Source: Mariniblastus fucicola (GTDB taxonomy: Bacteria; Planctomycetota; Planctomycetia; Pirellulales; Pirellulaceae). From it: DNA of 64,000 bases. Shown one piece after another: positions 1 to 9,249 of this stretch. The stretch is taken from the NCBI RefSeq assembly GCF_008087665.1, contig NZ_CP042912.1, positions 2,852,001 to 2,916,000 on the forward strand, written 5' to 3'. The number at the start of each line of letters is the position of its first letter. The stretch's first letter is position 1. The position numbers and the translations under genes are program-made. The notes beneath the pieces were generated by a model, which was given only the letters and a program-made list of their open reading frames with translations, did no database searches and was not told the DNA's origin.

Positions 1-2771
1 TAGTCCTCGCCGCCTTCGCCCGTGTTACTTTTTCCACCAAGACGATTCATCGCCACGGCCAGCGTCTCATGCGATTCCGCTGAAATCGAACCAAAGCTCA
101 TCGCCCCGGTGCAGAAACGTTTGACGATATCCTTCGCCGGTTCGACTTCCTCGATCGGAATCGGAGAGCGATCTTCTTCTTTGAACGTCAGCAAACCGCG
201 GAGGTGACATTGCCTCGCCGTGTGTTCGTTTACACTTTTCGCAAAACGTTTGTACGCGTTTACGTCTCCTTTTCTCGCCGCCGTTTGGATGTCAGCGATA
301 TTCAACGGAGTCCATGCATGTTTTTCGCCGTCATGACGCCAGTGCATTGTGCCGGCCGTTTCCAGGTCAACGATTGGAAGCTGACCGTCCTTGCGATAGC
401 CCAGTTTGTGGCGGCGAATCGCTTCCGCAGCCAACACGTCAAAGCCGACTCCTTCGATCCGGCTGGCCGTTCCTGGGAACGCAGAATGAATCACGTCCGT
501 GTTGAGTCCAATGGCTTCGAAAATTCGAGCGCCTTTGTAACTGGCCAGTGTCGAGATTCCCATCTTGGCCAAAACCTTCAACATGCCCTTCATCACGCCT
601 TTGCGATACGCCGCGATGCATTGGTCTGCCGTCAGGTCAGAATTTTCGTTATGAGCGTGATGCTGGATGATGGCTTCAAGGCCAAGGTATGGATGGATGC
701 CGTCAGCACCGAAGCCCGTCAACAGGCAGTGATGATGGACTTCGCGAGCCTCGCCTGTTTCGACCACGATGCCGATGCGAGTTCGCTTGTGCTTTTCGAT
801 CAAGTGATGATGCACGGCACTGGTTGCCAGCAACGCACTCAACGGAATACGGTCAGCCGACACGCCGCGATCGCTCAGGATCACAATCGCACAACCGTCT
901 TCGATAGCCTGCTCGGACTCGCCGCGAATACGATCCAACGCCGCCAGGAAACCGGCTTCGCCTTCTGACGCATCGAAAGTGATGTCGATCTTCCGCGAAG
1001 TCCAGCCCTGATGATTGAGGCTCGAAAGTTTGGCCATCTGTTCGAAGTCGAGAATCGGATTGTGCAGCACCAGGCGGTTACACTGCTTTTCCGTCGAGTC
1101 CAACAAGTTGCCTTCGGGGCCGATAAAACACTCGACCGACATCACGATTTCTTCGCGAATCGAATCGATCGGCGGATTGGTGACTTGGGCGAACAGCTGC
1201 GTGAAATAGTCATACAGCAGACGCGGCTTGTCGCTCAGACAGGCCAACGCCATGTCGTTGCCCATCGAACCGATCGGGTCTTTTTCGACCTTGATCATTG
1301 GCAGCAACATAAAGTCCATTGTCTCGCTCGAGTAACCGAACGCACGCATTTGCGCCAAACGTTCTTTCTCGCTCAGCATCGGCACGGGTTCCGCCGCTGG
1401 CAAATCGTCGAACGTCAGACGTTGGTTCTTCAGCCACTCGCCGTACGGCAAACGATTCGCAATGTTTTCCTTGAGTTCTTCGTCGGCGACGATGCGTCCG
1501 TTTTCGAAATCGACCAGGAACATTTTGCCCGGTTCAAGGCGACCTTTTTTGACGACAGTCGCCGGATCGATATCCAGCACGCCGACTTCGCTGGCCATCA
1601 ACACGCGATTGTCATCGGTCACATAGTATCGACTTGGACGCAAACCGTTGCGATCGAGAACCGCTCCGACGACCTGTCCGTCGGTGAAGGAAATCGAAGC
1701 CGGTCCGTCCCATGGCTCTTGAAGGCAAGCGTGATACTCGTAGAACGCTCGCTTGTTCTCCGGCATGCTGCGATGGTTACGCCAGGCTTCCGGAATCATC
1801 ATCATGACGACTTCAGGAAGTCCGCGGCCGGCCATCATCAACAACTCCATCGCGTTGTCGAATTCGGCAGAGTCACTTCCGTTTTGTTCGATAATCGGTT
1901 TCAGCTCTTCCAGGCAGTCGCCGAACAGTTCGCTGTTCATCAAGCCTTGACGCGCCGTGATCCAGTTCCGGTTTCCGCGAAGCGTATTGATCTCTCCGTT
2001 GTGAGCCATCCAGCGAAGTGGCTGAGCACGCGACCAGGCTGGAAGCGTGTTCGTGGAGAACCGTGAGTGAACCATCGCCAGATGGCTTTCAAAACTGTCT
2101 TGCTGAAGGTCCGGATAGTACAGCGGCAGTTGCGCTGTAGAAAGCATGCCTTTATAGACAAGGATTCGCGACGACAGCGAGCAAACGTAAAACAGCTGCT
2201 GAGTATCGAACCCGGCTTCGCGAATGTCGTGCGAAACTCGCTTTCGAATCAAATACAGTTTTCGCTCGAACTCATCCTGATCGATTCCCTCAGTTGGCGC
2301 GATGAACGCCTGCAGGATCTTGGGCTGTTGCCGAATCGCGGTCGCACCAATGTTGGCTCCGGAAGGATCGACAGGAAGCTCGCGCCAGCCCACGAAAGTT
2401 TGGCCGTAAGTAGCCGTCATGTCTTGGAACATGCGTTTCGCACGCTCGCGAGACCGTTCGTCGGTTGGAAGAAAAACGTTGCCGACACCGAAAAACGGAC
2501 AGTCCAGCTCAAAGTAATTTATCTGTGCGGCTTCACGCATGAACGATTCCGGCATGCCGACAGAAATGCCAGCACCGTCTCCGGTTTCTGCTTCACATCC
2601 GCAAGCACCGCGGTGCTCCATGCGGGCCAGAATTTCACAAGCATCGACAACGATGGCTCGTGAAGGGACGCCCTCAAGGTGGGCAACGAATCCTACGCCG
2701 CAACTGTCGTGCTCGTAGTCGGCGGCGTAGAGCGTGTTCTCGGACGCATACTTTACATAGTCGTTGTTCAA
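1..2771 (-). CDS. gltB: Glutamate synthase (GOGAT) large subunit, N-terminal 923 residues, cut by the left window edge
   Basis: Makes glutamate from glutamine and 2-oxoglutarate, the GOGAT half of ammonium assimilation in the cytoplasm. The protein begins with a short propeptide followed by DYEHDSCGVGFVAHLEG, the class-II glutamine amidotransferase N-terminus with nucleophile Cys24, then MEHRGACG and GDGAG. At the left edge it reads GGKSNTGEGGED (about residues 914-923), the conserved start of the FMN-binding synthase domain. The family is about 1500 residues long, so some 600 lie outside the window. The start is the TTG at 2771-2769: an in-frame TGA lies eight codons upstream, and the first ATG (MEHRG) is downstream of the catalytic Cys, so a non-ATG start is forced. 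The gene is divergent from the RTX protein gene. All plus-strand reading frames across it are shadows. Confidence 0.95.
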   Translation of the reverse strand, partial: MNNDYVKYASENTLYAADYEHDSCGVGFVAHLEGVPSRAIVVDACEILARMEHRGACGCEAETGDGAGISVGMPESFMREAAQINYFELDCPFFGVGNVFLPTDERSRERAKRMFQDMTATYGQTFVGWRELPVDPSGANIGATAIRQQPKILQAFIAPTEGIDQDEFERKLYLIRKRVSHDIREAGFDTQQLFYVCSLSSRILVYKGMLSTAQLPLYYPDLQQDSFESHLAMVHSRFSTNTLPAWSRAQPLRWMAHNGEINTLRGNRNWITARQGLMNSELFGDCLEELKPIIEQNGSDSAEFDNAMELLMMAGRGLPEVVMMMIPEAWRNHRSMPENKRAFYEYHACLQEPWDGPASISFTDGQVVGAVLDRNGLRPSRYYVTDDNRVLMASEVGVLDIDPATVVKKGRLEPGKMFLVDFENGRIVADEELKENIANRLPYGEWLKNQRLTFDDLPAAEPVPMLSEKERLAQMRAFGYSSETMDFMLLPMIKVEKDPIGSMGNDMALACLSDKPRLLYDYFTQLFAQVTNPPIDSIREEIVMSVECFIGPEGNLLDSTEKQCNRLVLHNPILDFEQMAKLSSLNHQGWTSRKIDITFDASEGEAGFLAALDRIRGESEQAIEDGCAIVILSDRGVSADRIPLSALLATSAVHHHLIEKHKRTRIGIVVETGEAREVHHHCLLTGFGADGIHPYLGLEAIIQHHAHNENSDLTADQCIAAYRKGVMKGMLKVLAKMGISTLASYKGARIFEAIGLNTDVIHSAFPGTASRIEGVGFDVLAAEAIRRHKLGYRKDGQLPIVDLETAGTMHWRHDGEKHAWTPLNIADIQTAARKGDVNAYKRFAKSVNEHTARQCHLRGLLTFKEEDRSPIPIEEVEPAKDIVKRFCTGAMSFGSISAESHETLAVAMNRLGGKSNTGEGGED

Positions 2772-3239
2772 GCTTCCGGTTCCTGAATGAGGTCAATGGT
2801 TGAGGCATGCGTTTGATGGTGGTGGACGCAAGCTCGCGATTTCGCAAGGAAGTCGCGGACACATTTATGACCCAAAAACAAAGTGTACGCAAACGAACGG
2901 TGAAGCTATGGATGTTCCGTGCCCCTTAATGGTTCCTAAAGGCGGCCGTTGACAAAAAAGTCTACGTTTCATTTCGACAACCAGCGGCGTTGCGGCAAAG
3001 CATCATCCTTGATTGAAGCACAAAATCGGACGCGAAAAACATGGCTCAATGTTGAAAGCCACTTAAAGACGCCGCGTTGTTTTCTGCCAAACCTACAGTT
3101 TCCAGAATGCTCCAGCGATAGCTGCCATGCCCGCAAGTCGCAGGGAGAAAGACTCGAGCGTCCGCTTCCGTCTCGCATCGCGAAATACCAAACAGCGTTC
3201 AATCAACACCAGACCCACAGCCCTCAGCAGACCAATTCC
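2772..3239. other. Divergent intergenic region between gltB and the RTX protein gene
   Basis: 468 bp without a convincing gene. The frame of the downstream RTX protein stays open back to 2949, but that stretch encodes low-complexity sequence without a signal and ends at a much better start at 3240. Both flanking promoters must lie here. I see no clear -35/-10 pair, riboswitch or terminator. Confidence 0.5.
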
Positions 3240-5015
3240 ATGAAGAATCTGATTCAGCACTGCATCAAGTCGTTCACGGCCACAAGTTTTTTCTCCCGCC
3301 GCTCGGCCGTGAAGCCTCGCCGCGCGAAAAAATCTTCACTTTCGTTCAATTCACTTGAGCCTCGTAACTTGCTGGCCACGTTGTCGCTTGATGCAGGAGT
3401 CCTGACCATCAACGGGACGAACGATCGAGACTTCGTCGTGCTTATCCAAAACAACGACGGGACTTTCGATCTTGACGACGCCGGCACGATTACGGTCTAC
3501 AACAATGACGACGTCGACAATGTTGTGTTCCGTGGAAAGAACGGGAACGACGAATTTATCAACAACACTTTCGAGACCAGCACCTTCTACGGGCACGGTG
3601 GCGACGATGTGTTCTACGGCGGCGTTAGCGTTGACATCGCCTACGGCGGCGGCGACAACGACGAACTTCACGGTGGAATCGGAGACGACTTTCTGTATGG
3701 AAGCGACGGAGACGATTCGATCTACGGCGAAGAAGGCAACGACACGGTTTATGCTGGCAATGGTGACGACCGAATCTACGGCGGCGACGGCGACGACTTC
3801 CTTTCGGCCGAAGCTGGTGATGACGTCATGTTCGGCGGCAATGGCGATGACTTTCTTCGCGGCTACAACGGCAACGACGAGATCAGCGGTGATGACGGCG
3901 ACGACCTTGTTTACGGACAGGGCGGGGACGACTTGATCTTTGGAAACGATGGACACGATCGACTTCGTGGCAACAACGACAACGACACGATCTACGGTCA
4001 ACTCGGCAACGACGTTTTAATCGGTGACGTCGGCGATGACATTTTCTACGGCGGCGACGGAAATGAAATCATCTACGGTTGGCTGGGCAACGACATCATG
4101 TACGGCGAAAACGGTGACGACGCCCTCTACGATGCCGGCGGAGACGATGAACTGTACGGCGGAAACGGAAACGATATTCTTCGCGCTGGCGATGGACACG
4201 ATACTCTCAGAGGCGGCGACGGAAGCGACACGCTGCGTGGTGAAGCCGGAAACGATCGGCTCTACGGCGGCGCACTGCTTGACCGACTTTACGCTGGCGG
4301 CGGAGACGATTCGCTGCACGGTGGCGAAGGCGTGGAAGTTGACCAGTTATATGGTCAATCCGGTTCGGACCGTTTTCACGAAGACGATGGCGACTTTATC
4401 GGAGACCGCGTTGCTGAAGACGTGACGATTCGCTACGAAACAGATGCAGCTTCATGGCACGATATGGAAATCGAAGTTCTGGATCGCTCTTTCCAACAAA
4501 TGTATGACCTCGCGGGCTCAAATGTTTTGCTTCGCGAGACTTATAGTGTTGGCGACGATGTCACGATTTACAAATACCAGGATCTGCCAGGTGATACGAC
4601 TTCGCAGAACATCATTAACCCGACAACGGGCAAACGCGAAATTCATATCGTTGACTTCGATGAAACAACTGACATCGGTCAAACGTTCTTTCAGGCAGAA
4701 ATCACTCGCCAGTTCGGATACAACTGGGACAGCCCTGAAGAGTTGGGAACAGTGATTCAGGATGCAGCCAGTCAGTGGCAAGCGTTCCTTGACCTGAGCA
4801 GTTGGACTCAAGTGGATCCTCAGGATCCGAACTTCTTTGAGTCCGGCGATGGCGAGTGGTGGTACGACGGAAAAGCCAATTTCACAACGTTCGGTGCCAA
4901 GCACAATCCCTACGAAGATTTTAACGGCATTTGGGGCGTGACCGTTTCGCAATCGTTCAGCAATGGACTTCTGTCCAAAGTGAACTGGCTGACTTCGGTC
5001 GTCCAGTCGATGTAG
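3240..5015 (+). CDS. LEPR-motif surface protein with RTX-type calcium-binding repeats and an unknown C-terminal domain
   Basis: 591 residues, likely exported. The N-terminus is basic and carries SLEPRNLLA (residues 38-46), the LEPR-XLL-type motif found at the start of large planctomycete surface proteins. From about residue 118 to 370 it is an almost continuous series of glycine/aspartate nonapeptides of the GGxGxDxLY type, the RTX fold that binds calcium outside the cell. The last 215 residues or so are not repetitive: they are rich in aromatic and acidic residues and have no HExxH or other catalytic motif that I recognise. The start was placed at ATG 3240 because the LEPR motif follows within 40 residues; an upstream in-frame extension to 2949 is not supported. 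Family membership is clear from the repeats. The role (adhesion, matrix or a secreted enzyme) cannot be read from the sequence. Confidence 0.85.
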   Translation: MKNLIQHCIKSFTATSFFSRRSAVKPRRAKKSSLSFNSLEPRNLLATLSLDAGVLTINGTNDRDFVVLIQNNDGTFDLDDAGTITVYNNDDVDNVVFRGKNGNDEFINNTFETSTFYGHGGDDVFYGGVSVDIAYGGGDNDELHGGIGDDFLYGSDGDDSIYGEEGNDTVYAGNGDDRIYGGDGDDFLSAEAGDDVMFGGNGDDFLRGYNGNDEISGDDGDDLVYGQGGDDLIFGNDGHDRLRGNNDNDTIYGQLGNDVLIGDVGDDIFYGGDGNEIIYGWLGNDIMYGENGDDALYDAGGDDELYGGNGNDILRAGDGHDTLRGGDGSDTLRGEAGNDRLYGGALLDRLYAGGGDDSLHGGEGVEVDQLYGQSGSDRFHEDDGDFIGDRVAEDVTIRYETDAASWHDMEIEVLDRSFQQMYDLAGSNVLLRETYSVGDDVTIYKYQDLPGDTTSQNIINPTTGKREIHIVDFDETTDIGQTFFQAEITRQFGYNWDSPEELGTVIQDAASQWQAFLDLSSWTQVDPQDPNFFESGDGEWWYDGKANFTTFGAKHNPYEDFNGIWGVTVSQSFSNGLLSKVNWLTSVVQSM

Positions 5016-5206
5016 CAAAAAAGTTTTCGCAACTTCGCGAACCTTCGGGTTCCAAAACGTTCATATCAGGCGGCATGTCAATTCTGGCGTGTCGCTTTCT
5101 TTATGGCGGTCCAATGAAGCTTAATCGTAACTCGTGATCAAACGATGAATTGACGTTTCCGTTGCAGTGCAGCGGGATGTTTTTCTTTTCTCGTTTGGAA
5201 ACAATC

Positions 5207-6430
5207 ATGACTACGAAATCCGCAGGTCGCAGAGACCTGTTGGATCGCGTGATACGAGCCCATCGGCCTGCATCTGTATCTGCCTCGCACGCTTACACTC
5301 GACTGATTGAAAGTGTGCGCGCGAAGACAGGTTTGCTCAGCCCGCGCTCGTTCTGCTCGCGATCCCAAAAACAACGCCGTACCACCGAAGCCAACGTTCA
5401 GGCAATCTCTCGGATGTCGCGATTCCCCGAGCGGATAATACGTTCTGCGTGGACTTGGACGCCAAGCCGGAACGTCGTCTACTCGCTTTCGAAACACCTG
5501 TTCGGACGCTTCGAAGTGCCCGAGTTTACTCATCGAGCCTGGTTTGGCGACATCGAGGACGTCCGAGTGTTGCTGGATATGGCCAGAGGCATCAGCCCGC
5601 GCAAAGCCATTGCGGAGAGCGGATTAGGTTCGCGTCTGACGAAAAAAGCGGCGCATCGGTTCGCCAATGCGCCAGACCGTTTCAGTATTCCCGAGACGAT
5701 TCGATGGGCGCAGGCAATTGCGTTTGGAGCCAGCGACAAGTTGGCTTCGCGAATCGTCATCGCCTGTCGTGGCTATCGCTATGAAGAAACGTTCTGGCAG
5801 GAACTGCTTCGGTTCTTGATCTATGCCAGCAATGTTCAGCCGGGAGGTCGGGAGCGAAGCGTCGTCGCGCCGGACGACATCGAGCTTGCTGAAATTGCAA
5901 GGTTCGTGTGGCAGCAAAAATACGAAGACGTTTCCCGCGTGCTTGGCTATCGCGTGCACCATGATACTCCGTTGCAGCCAGAACTGTCGCTCAAAGGCAG
6001 AACGCTTCGGGCGTTTCGTCGCCACATGCAGAATTGGCGTAACGAAATTGAGATTCCCATGCACACGCCGATCAAGTTCGCGGTTCGAAACCGGGTTTGG
6101 GCTCCGTCGGGATTTGACAGGCTGTCCATCGATTGCGGAGAATCGCATTGGAAAATGGTTGAGATTCTTGAGTCCCTTCAACTGCGAATCGAAGGTGGGC
6201 TGATGCAGCACTGTGTCGCGTCGTACGAATCCTCTTGCCGTTCAGGCCGTTGCTCAATCTGGTCATTGAGAAAGTGTGTTGGTACCTGCGAACGCCCCGT
6301 TGTCACCGTGGAAGTATGGCCGGACAGTCGTCAGATTGTGCAGATGAAAGCCAGGCGAAATGCCGAACCAACAGACCACTCGCTGTCACTGATTCGTCGT
6401 TGGGCGGATGCGAATCAGTTGGCGATGTAG
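5207..6430 (+). CDS. PcfJ-like domain protein
   Basis: 407 residues, probably cytoplasmic, with no signal peptide or membrane segment. The C-terminal third (about residues 295-407) has the PcfJ-domain pattern: GGLMQHCVASYESSC with conserved Met-x-His-Cys-Val, then GRCSIWSLRK, a beta-strand segment VVTVEVW, and QIVQMKARRNAEP. The N-terminal two thirds are arginine-rich and helical, as in other chromosomal PcfJ-like proteins. PcfJ was named from a conjugative plasmid; its biochemical function is unknown and nothing plasmid-like surrounds it here. The start is ATG 5207, preceded by TTTGGAAACA; a TTG at 5150 in the same frame is possible but less likely. It stands alone. Confidence 0.75.
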   Translation: MTTKSAGRRDLLDRVIRAHRPASVSASHAYTRLIESVRAKTGLLSPRSFCSRSQKQRRTTEANVQAISRMSRFPERIIRSAWTWTPSRNVVYSLSKHLFGRFEVPEFTHRAWFGDIEDVRVLLDMARGISPRKAIAESGLGSRLTKKAAHRFANAPDRFSIPETIRWAQAIAFGASDKLASRIVIACRGYRYEETFWQELLRFLIYASNVQPGGRERSVVAPDDIELAEIARFVWQQKYEDVSRVLGYRVHHDTPLQPELSLKGRTLRAFRRHMQNWRNEIEIPMHTPIKFAVRNRVWAPSGFDRLSIDCGESHWKMVEILESLQLRIEGGLMQHCVASYESSCRSGRCSIWSLRKCVGTCERPVVTVEVWPDSRQIVQMKARRNAEPTDHSLSLIRRWADANQLAM

Positions 6431-6535
6431 TTTGAACCCGCCTGAGTTATCTCCTTTACGTTTTGGCGTTACCGGTAGTAAAATTGCAGTACGTCAAACC
6501 TTTGAGTTGACGAACCACAATCATCGAGGCCAACT

Positions 6536-7570
6536 GTGAAAAAAATCTGCTTTCTAATTGTCGCTATCAACTTTCTGATCGTTGCTCCATTGGTTTTGAA
6601 CGGTCAGGAAGCCAGCGTTCGCCCCGGGATCAACGACTCGTTCAATAAGCTTTCCGCTGAAGAACTGTCCACGTTCGTTGAGCGGTTCGAGAGCGAGGGT
6701 CGCGAGATCTACGACCTTCGTCAGGAAATCGTGAACGCCTGTCGTCTGCGGCCGGCGATGGTCGTTGCCGATATCGGAGCAGGAACCGGATTGTTCTCTC
6801 GGATGATGGCTCCGAACGTGGCAGAGCTGTTTGCTGTCGATATCAATCAAAAGTTTCTCGATCACGTTAAGGCAACTTGCAAAGATGATGGGTGCGAAAA
6901 CGTCAAAGCTGTACTTTGTGACCAGACGTCCTGCGGGTTAGACGAAAATTCTGTTGACCTTGTTTTTGTCTGTGACACGTATCATCATTTCGAGTTTCCC
7001 TACAAGACGATGCGATCAATTCAGAAAGCGCTCAAGCCGGACGGTATGTTGGTGCTGGTTGAGTTTGATCGTGTGGAGGGGGAAAGTTCCGATTGGATTT
7101 TGAACCACGTTCGTGCTGATCGCGACACGTTTTCAAAAGAGATTGAGTTGGCCGGATTCGAGGAAGTTGAATTGATTGATGACATTTTTAAGACGTCGTA
7201 CCTGAAACGATACAAAGTTTCGGATCGCAAAACGGCCAAGGGCCACACGACGGACACGCTGGATGATGTCCGTAAAGGATTGAAAGACGGAACAGCCGTT
7301 CTGATTGATGTTCGCGAAGAACGAGAATGGGACGGCGTGCACTTGTCGGACGCGACTTTGGTTCCGCTGAGTAAACTTCGATCCGGCGAGGAAGAAAAAA
7401 GCAAGCTCGTAGCGACATTGCCCAAAGGGAAAATTGTCTACGCTCATTGCCTCAGCGGTGGCCGCGTTCTCGCCGCCGCGAAATCCCTGGAGGACGTTGA
7501 AATCGACTTTCGACCTTTGCCACAGGGAATTCAAGAGCTTGTAGACGAAGGCTTTGAAAAAGCCAAGTAA
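6536..7570 (+). CDS. Exported SAM-dependent methyltransferase fused to a rhodanese domain
   Basis: 344 residues. An N-terminal hydrophobic segment (about residues 4-22) looks like a signal peptide or anchor. Residues 25-225 form a class I methyltransferase domain: motif I VVADIGAGTGLF (77-87), an acidic residue ending the next strand (AVDI, about 102), and ALKPDGMLVLVEF near 165-177. Residues 235-340 form a rhodanese domain with VLIDVREEREWDG and the active loop HCLSGGR, Cys305 being the likely persulfide-forming residue. The substrates are unknown. The signal-like N-terminus is unusual because SAM is cytoplasmic. The start is GTG 6536 with GAGG about ten bases upstream. A strong hairpin follows the gene. 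Domain calls are firm; the function is open. Confidence 0.85.
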   Translation: MKKICFLIVAINFLIVAPLVLNGQEASVRPGINDSFNKLSAEELSTFVERFESEGREIYDLRQEIVNACRLRPAMVVADIGAGTGLFSRMMAPNVAELFAVDINQKFLDHVKATCKDDGCENVKAVLCDQTSCGLDENSVDLVFVCDTYHHFEFPYKTMRSIQKALKPDGMLVLVEFDRVEGESSDWILNHVRADRDTFSKEIELAGFEEVELIDDIFKTSYLKRYKVSDRKTAKGHTTDTLDDVRKGLKDGTAVLIDVREEREWDGVHLSDATLVPLSKLRSGEEEKSKLVATLPKGKIVYAHCLSGGRVLAAAKSLEDVEIDFRPLPQGIQELVDEGFEKAK

Positions 7571-7594
7571 CATCGAACCGCTAAACCACCAAAA

Positions 7595-7622
7595 CCGCAG
7601 CGCGATCAGTTTCGCGCTGCGG
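7595..7622. terminator. Bidirectional terminator hairpin between convergent genes
   Basis: A perfect 11-bp GC-rich inverted repeat, CCGCAGCGCGA, with loop TCAGTT, lies in the 73-bp gap between the converging methyltransferase-rhodanese and xylB genes. The minus strand continues with GGTTTTGGTGG, so it probably serves mainly xylB. Confidence 0.75.
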
Positions 7623-7643
7623 GGCGATTCTGTGGATCTGTTT

Positions 7644-9158
7644 CTACAGTTCGGCGATCTTGCGAAAGTCTGCTTTTAGTGACTGGTACAAGTCCTGGAA
7701 AACGGGGAACGCCGCGTCGTAGCGTTTTCTTGCCGCCGCCGTAGACGACGTTTTCTCCACGACTTTGATCGTTGCTTTGCAAGCGGCTGTCACGTCTTTG
7801 TATTCGCCGCCGCCAACCGCAGCCAGCAACGCCACACCGAACGCTGGTCCCTGTTCCGCATTGATGCGGACGACATTCTGGCCCATCACGCCGGCTTGGA
7901 TTTCCCGCCAGACTTCGCTCTTCGCACCGCCGCCGGAAGCAATGATCTGCTTCACCGGTACGTTCAATTCTTTGATGATTGCCAGGCTGTCGCGAAGCGC
8001 GTAAGCGACGCCTTCGAGAATCGAACGGGTCATGTGGCCACGGTCGTGGCTCAGCGTCAGCCCCACAAAACTTCCGCGGGCGTTCGGGTCTGCATGCGGT
8101 GTTCTTTCGCCTGCAAGGTATGGCAAAAAGAACAGGCCTTCGCTGCCGGCCGAGATCTTGCTCGCCTCGCCGATCAACGTTTCGAACGGATCTTTCTTGC
8201 CAGCCGCCAACTCTTTCGCGATCGCTTCAACAAACCAGTTCAGTGCGCCGGCTGCGGTCAGCGTCACGCCCATCATGTGCCACTTGTCCCGGACCGCGTG
8301 GCAGAACGTATGAAGCCGTCCCGTTGGATCGACTTTCATCTCGTCACTGTGAACGAACATCACGCCGCTGGTCCCCAAAGACATCGACAGCGTCCCGCCG
8401 TTGACGACTCCTGTCCCCAACGCGTTGGCCGCGCAGTCTCCGGCACCACCAACGACGACGCAATCGGTCGTCAAGCCAAGCATTTTGGCCGCGTCCGGCG
8501 TTAAGTTGCCAGTAACGTCTTCGGATTCAAAAACTTCGCCGAACAGATCGCGATCAAGATCAAGTTTACTGAGCAGCGTCGTCGACCATTTCCGTTTTGC
8601 GACGTCCAGCAACAGCATGCCGCTCGCATCGCTAACTTCGGTTGCGTAAGTTCCAGTCATGCGTCGGCGAACGTCATCTTTTGGCAGCAGGATTTTGCGA
8701 ACGCGATCGAACTTTTTCGGCTCGTTGTTCCGCATCCATAAAATCTTGGGCGCCGTGAAGCCCGTCAGTGCCGGATTGGCGACCATTTTGATCAGTTTTT
8801 TCCTGCCACCGGCGAGCGATTCAATCTCATCGCACTCGGCAGCGGTTCGCTGATCGTTCCAAAGCAACGCCTTGCGGATGACTTTGTCATTCTTGTCCAA
8901 AAACACACTGCCGTGCATCTGCCCGGAGAGTCCAATGGCTTTCACCGCGGCTGGTTTGACTTTCGCTTTGCGAACGGCCGCTTTGACTGTTTTGCAGACT
9001 GCCGACCACCAATCTTCCGGGTCCTGCTCGCTCCACATCGGCTTCGGGTGATATAGCGGATAGCTCTCGGAAGCCTCCGACAAAATTTTTCCTCCGGGCT
9101 CGATCAGGATGGTTTTCGTGCTGGAAGTCCCGATGTCGACGCCAAGGTAGTAGCTCAT
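7644..9158 (-). CDS. xylB: Xylulokinase (FGGY carbohydrate kinase)
   Basis: Phosphorylates D-xylulose to xylulose 5-phosphate with ATP, feeding pentoses into the pentose phosphate pathway. At 504 residues it matches the family. The N-terminal actin-fold phosphate loop is YLGVDIGTSSTKT. WSEQDPEDWW, ALLWNDQRT and SGQMHGSV follow as in xylulokinases. The C-terminal half has GGGAKSEVWREIQA, the adenine-binding FGGY signature region, and DRGHMTRSILEGVAYALRD. ATG 9158 gives the canonical start. It is divergent from a sugar-binding lipoprotein, which suggests but does not prove a shared sugar-uptake role. No xylose isomerase is next to it. Confidence 0.93.
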   Translation of the reverse strand: MSYYLGVDIGTSSTKTILIEPGGKILSEASESYPLYHPKPMWSEQDPEDWWSAVCKTVKAAVRKAKVKPAAVKAIGLSGQMHGSVFLDKNDKVIRKALLWNDQRTAAECDEIESLAGGRKKLIKMVANPALTGFTAPKILWMRNNEPKKFDRVRKILLPKDDVRRRMTGTYATEVSDASGMLLLDVAKRKWSTTLLSKLDLDRDLFGEVFESEDVTGNLTPDAAKMLGLTTDCVVVGGAGDCAANALGTGVVNGGTLSMSLGTSGVMFVHSDEMKVDPTGRLHTFCHAVRDKWHMMGVTLTAAGALNWFVEAIAKELAAGKKDPFETLIGEASKISAGSEGLFFLPYLAGERTPHADPNARGSFVGLTLSHDRGHMTRSILEGVAYALRDSLAIIKELNVPVKQIIASGGGAKSEVWREIQAGVMGQNVVRINAEQGPAFGVALLAAVGGGEYKDVTAACKATIKVVEKTSSTAAARKRYDAAFPVFQDLYQSLKADFRKIAEL

Positions 9159-9249
9159 GAGTTTTTGCCAAACAATCCAGAAAGTGGTCCGTAGAAAATG
9201 CAGGCCAAAAGTTTAACATAAGAGAAAACATCGAACGATTGGACGGAAT

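Noticed and set aside
204-2663. Three long plus-strand open frames (254, 351 and 198 residues)
   Set aside because: They lie opposite glutamate synthase, whose conserved motifs fix the real frame on the minus strand.
3351-4319. Minus-strand open frames rich in Val and Ala opposite the RTX repeats
   Set aside because: Repetitive antisense products of the GGxGxD codons; no start context and no family features.
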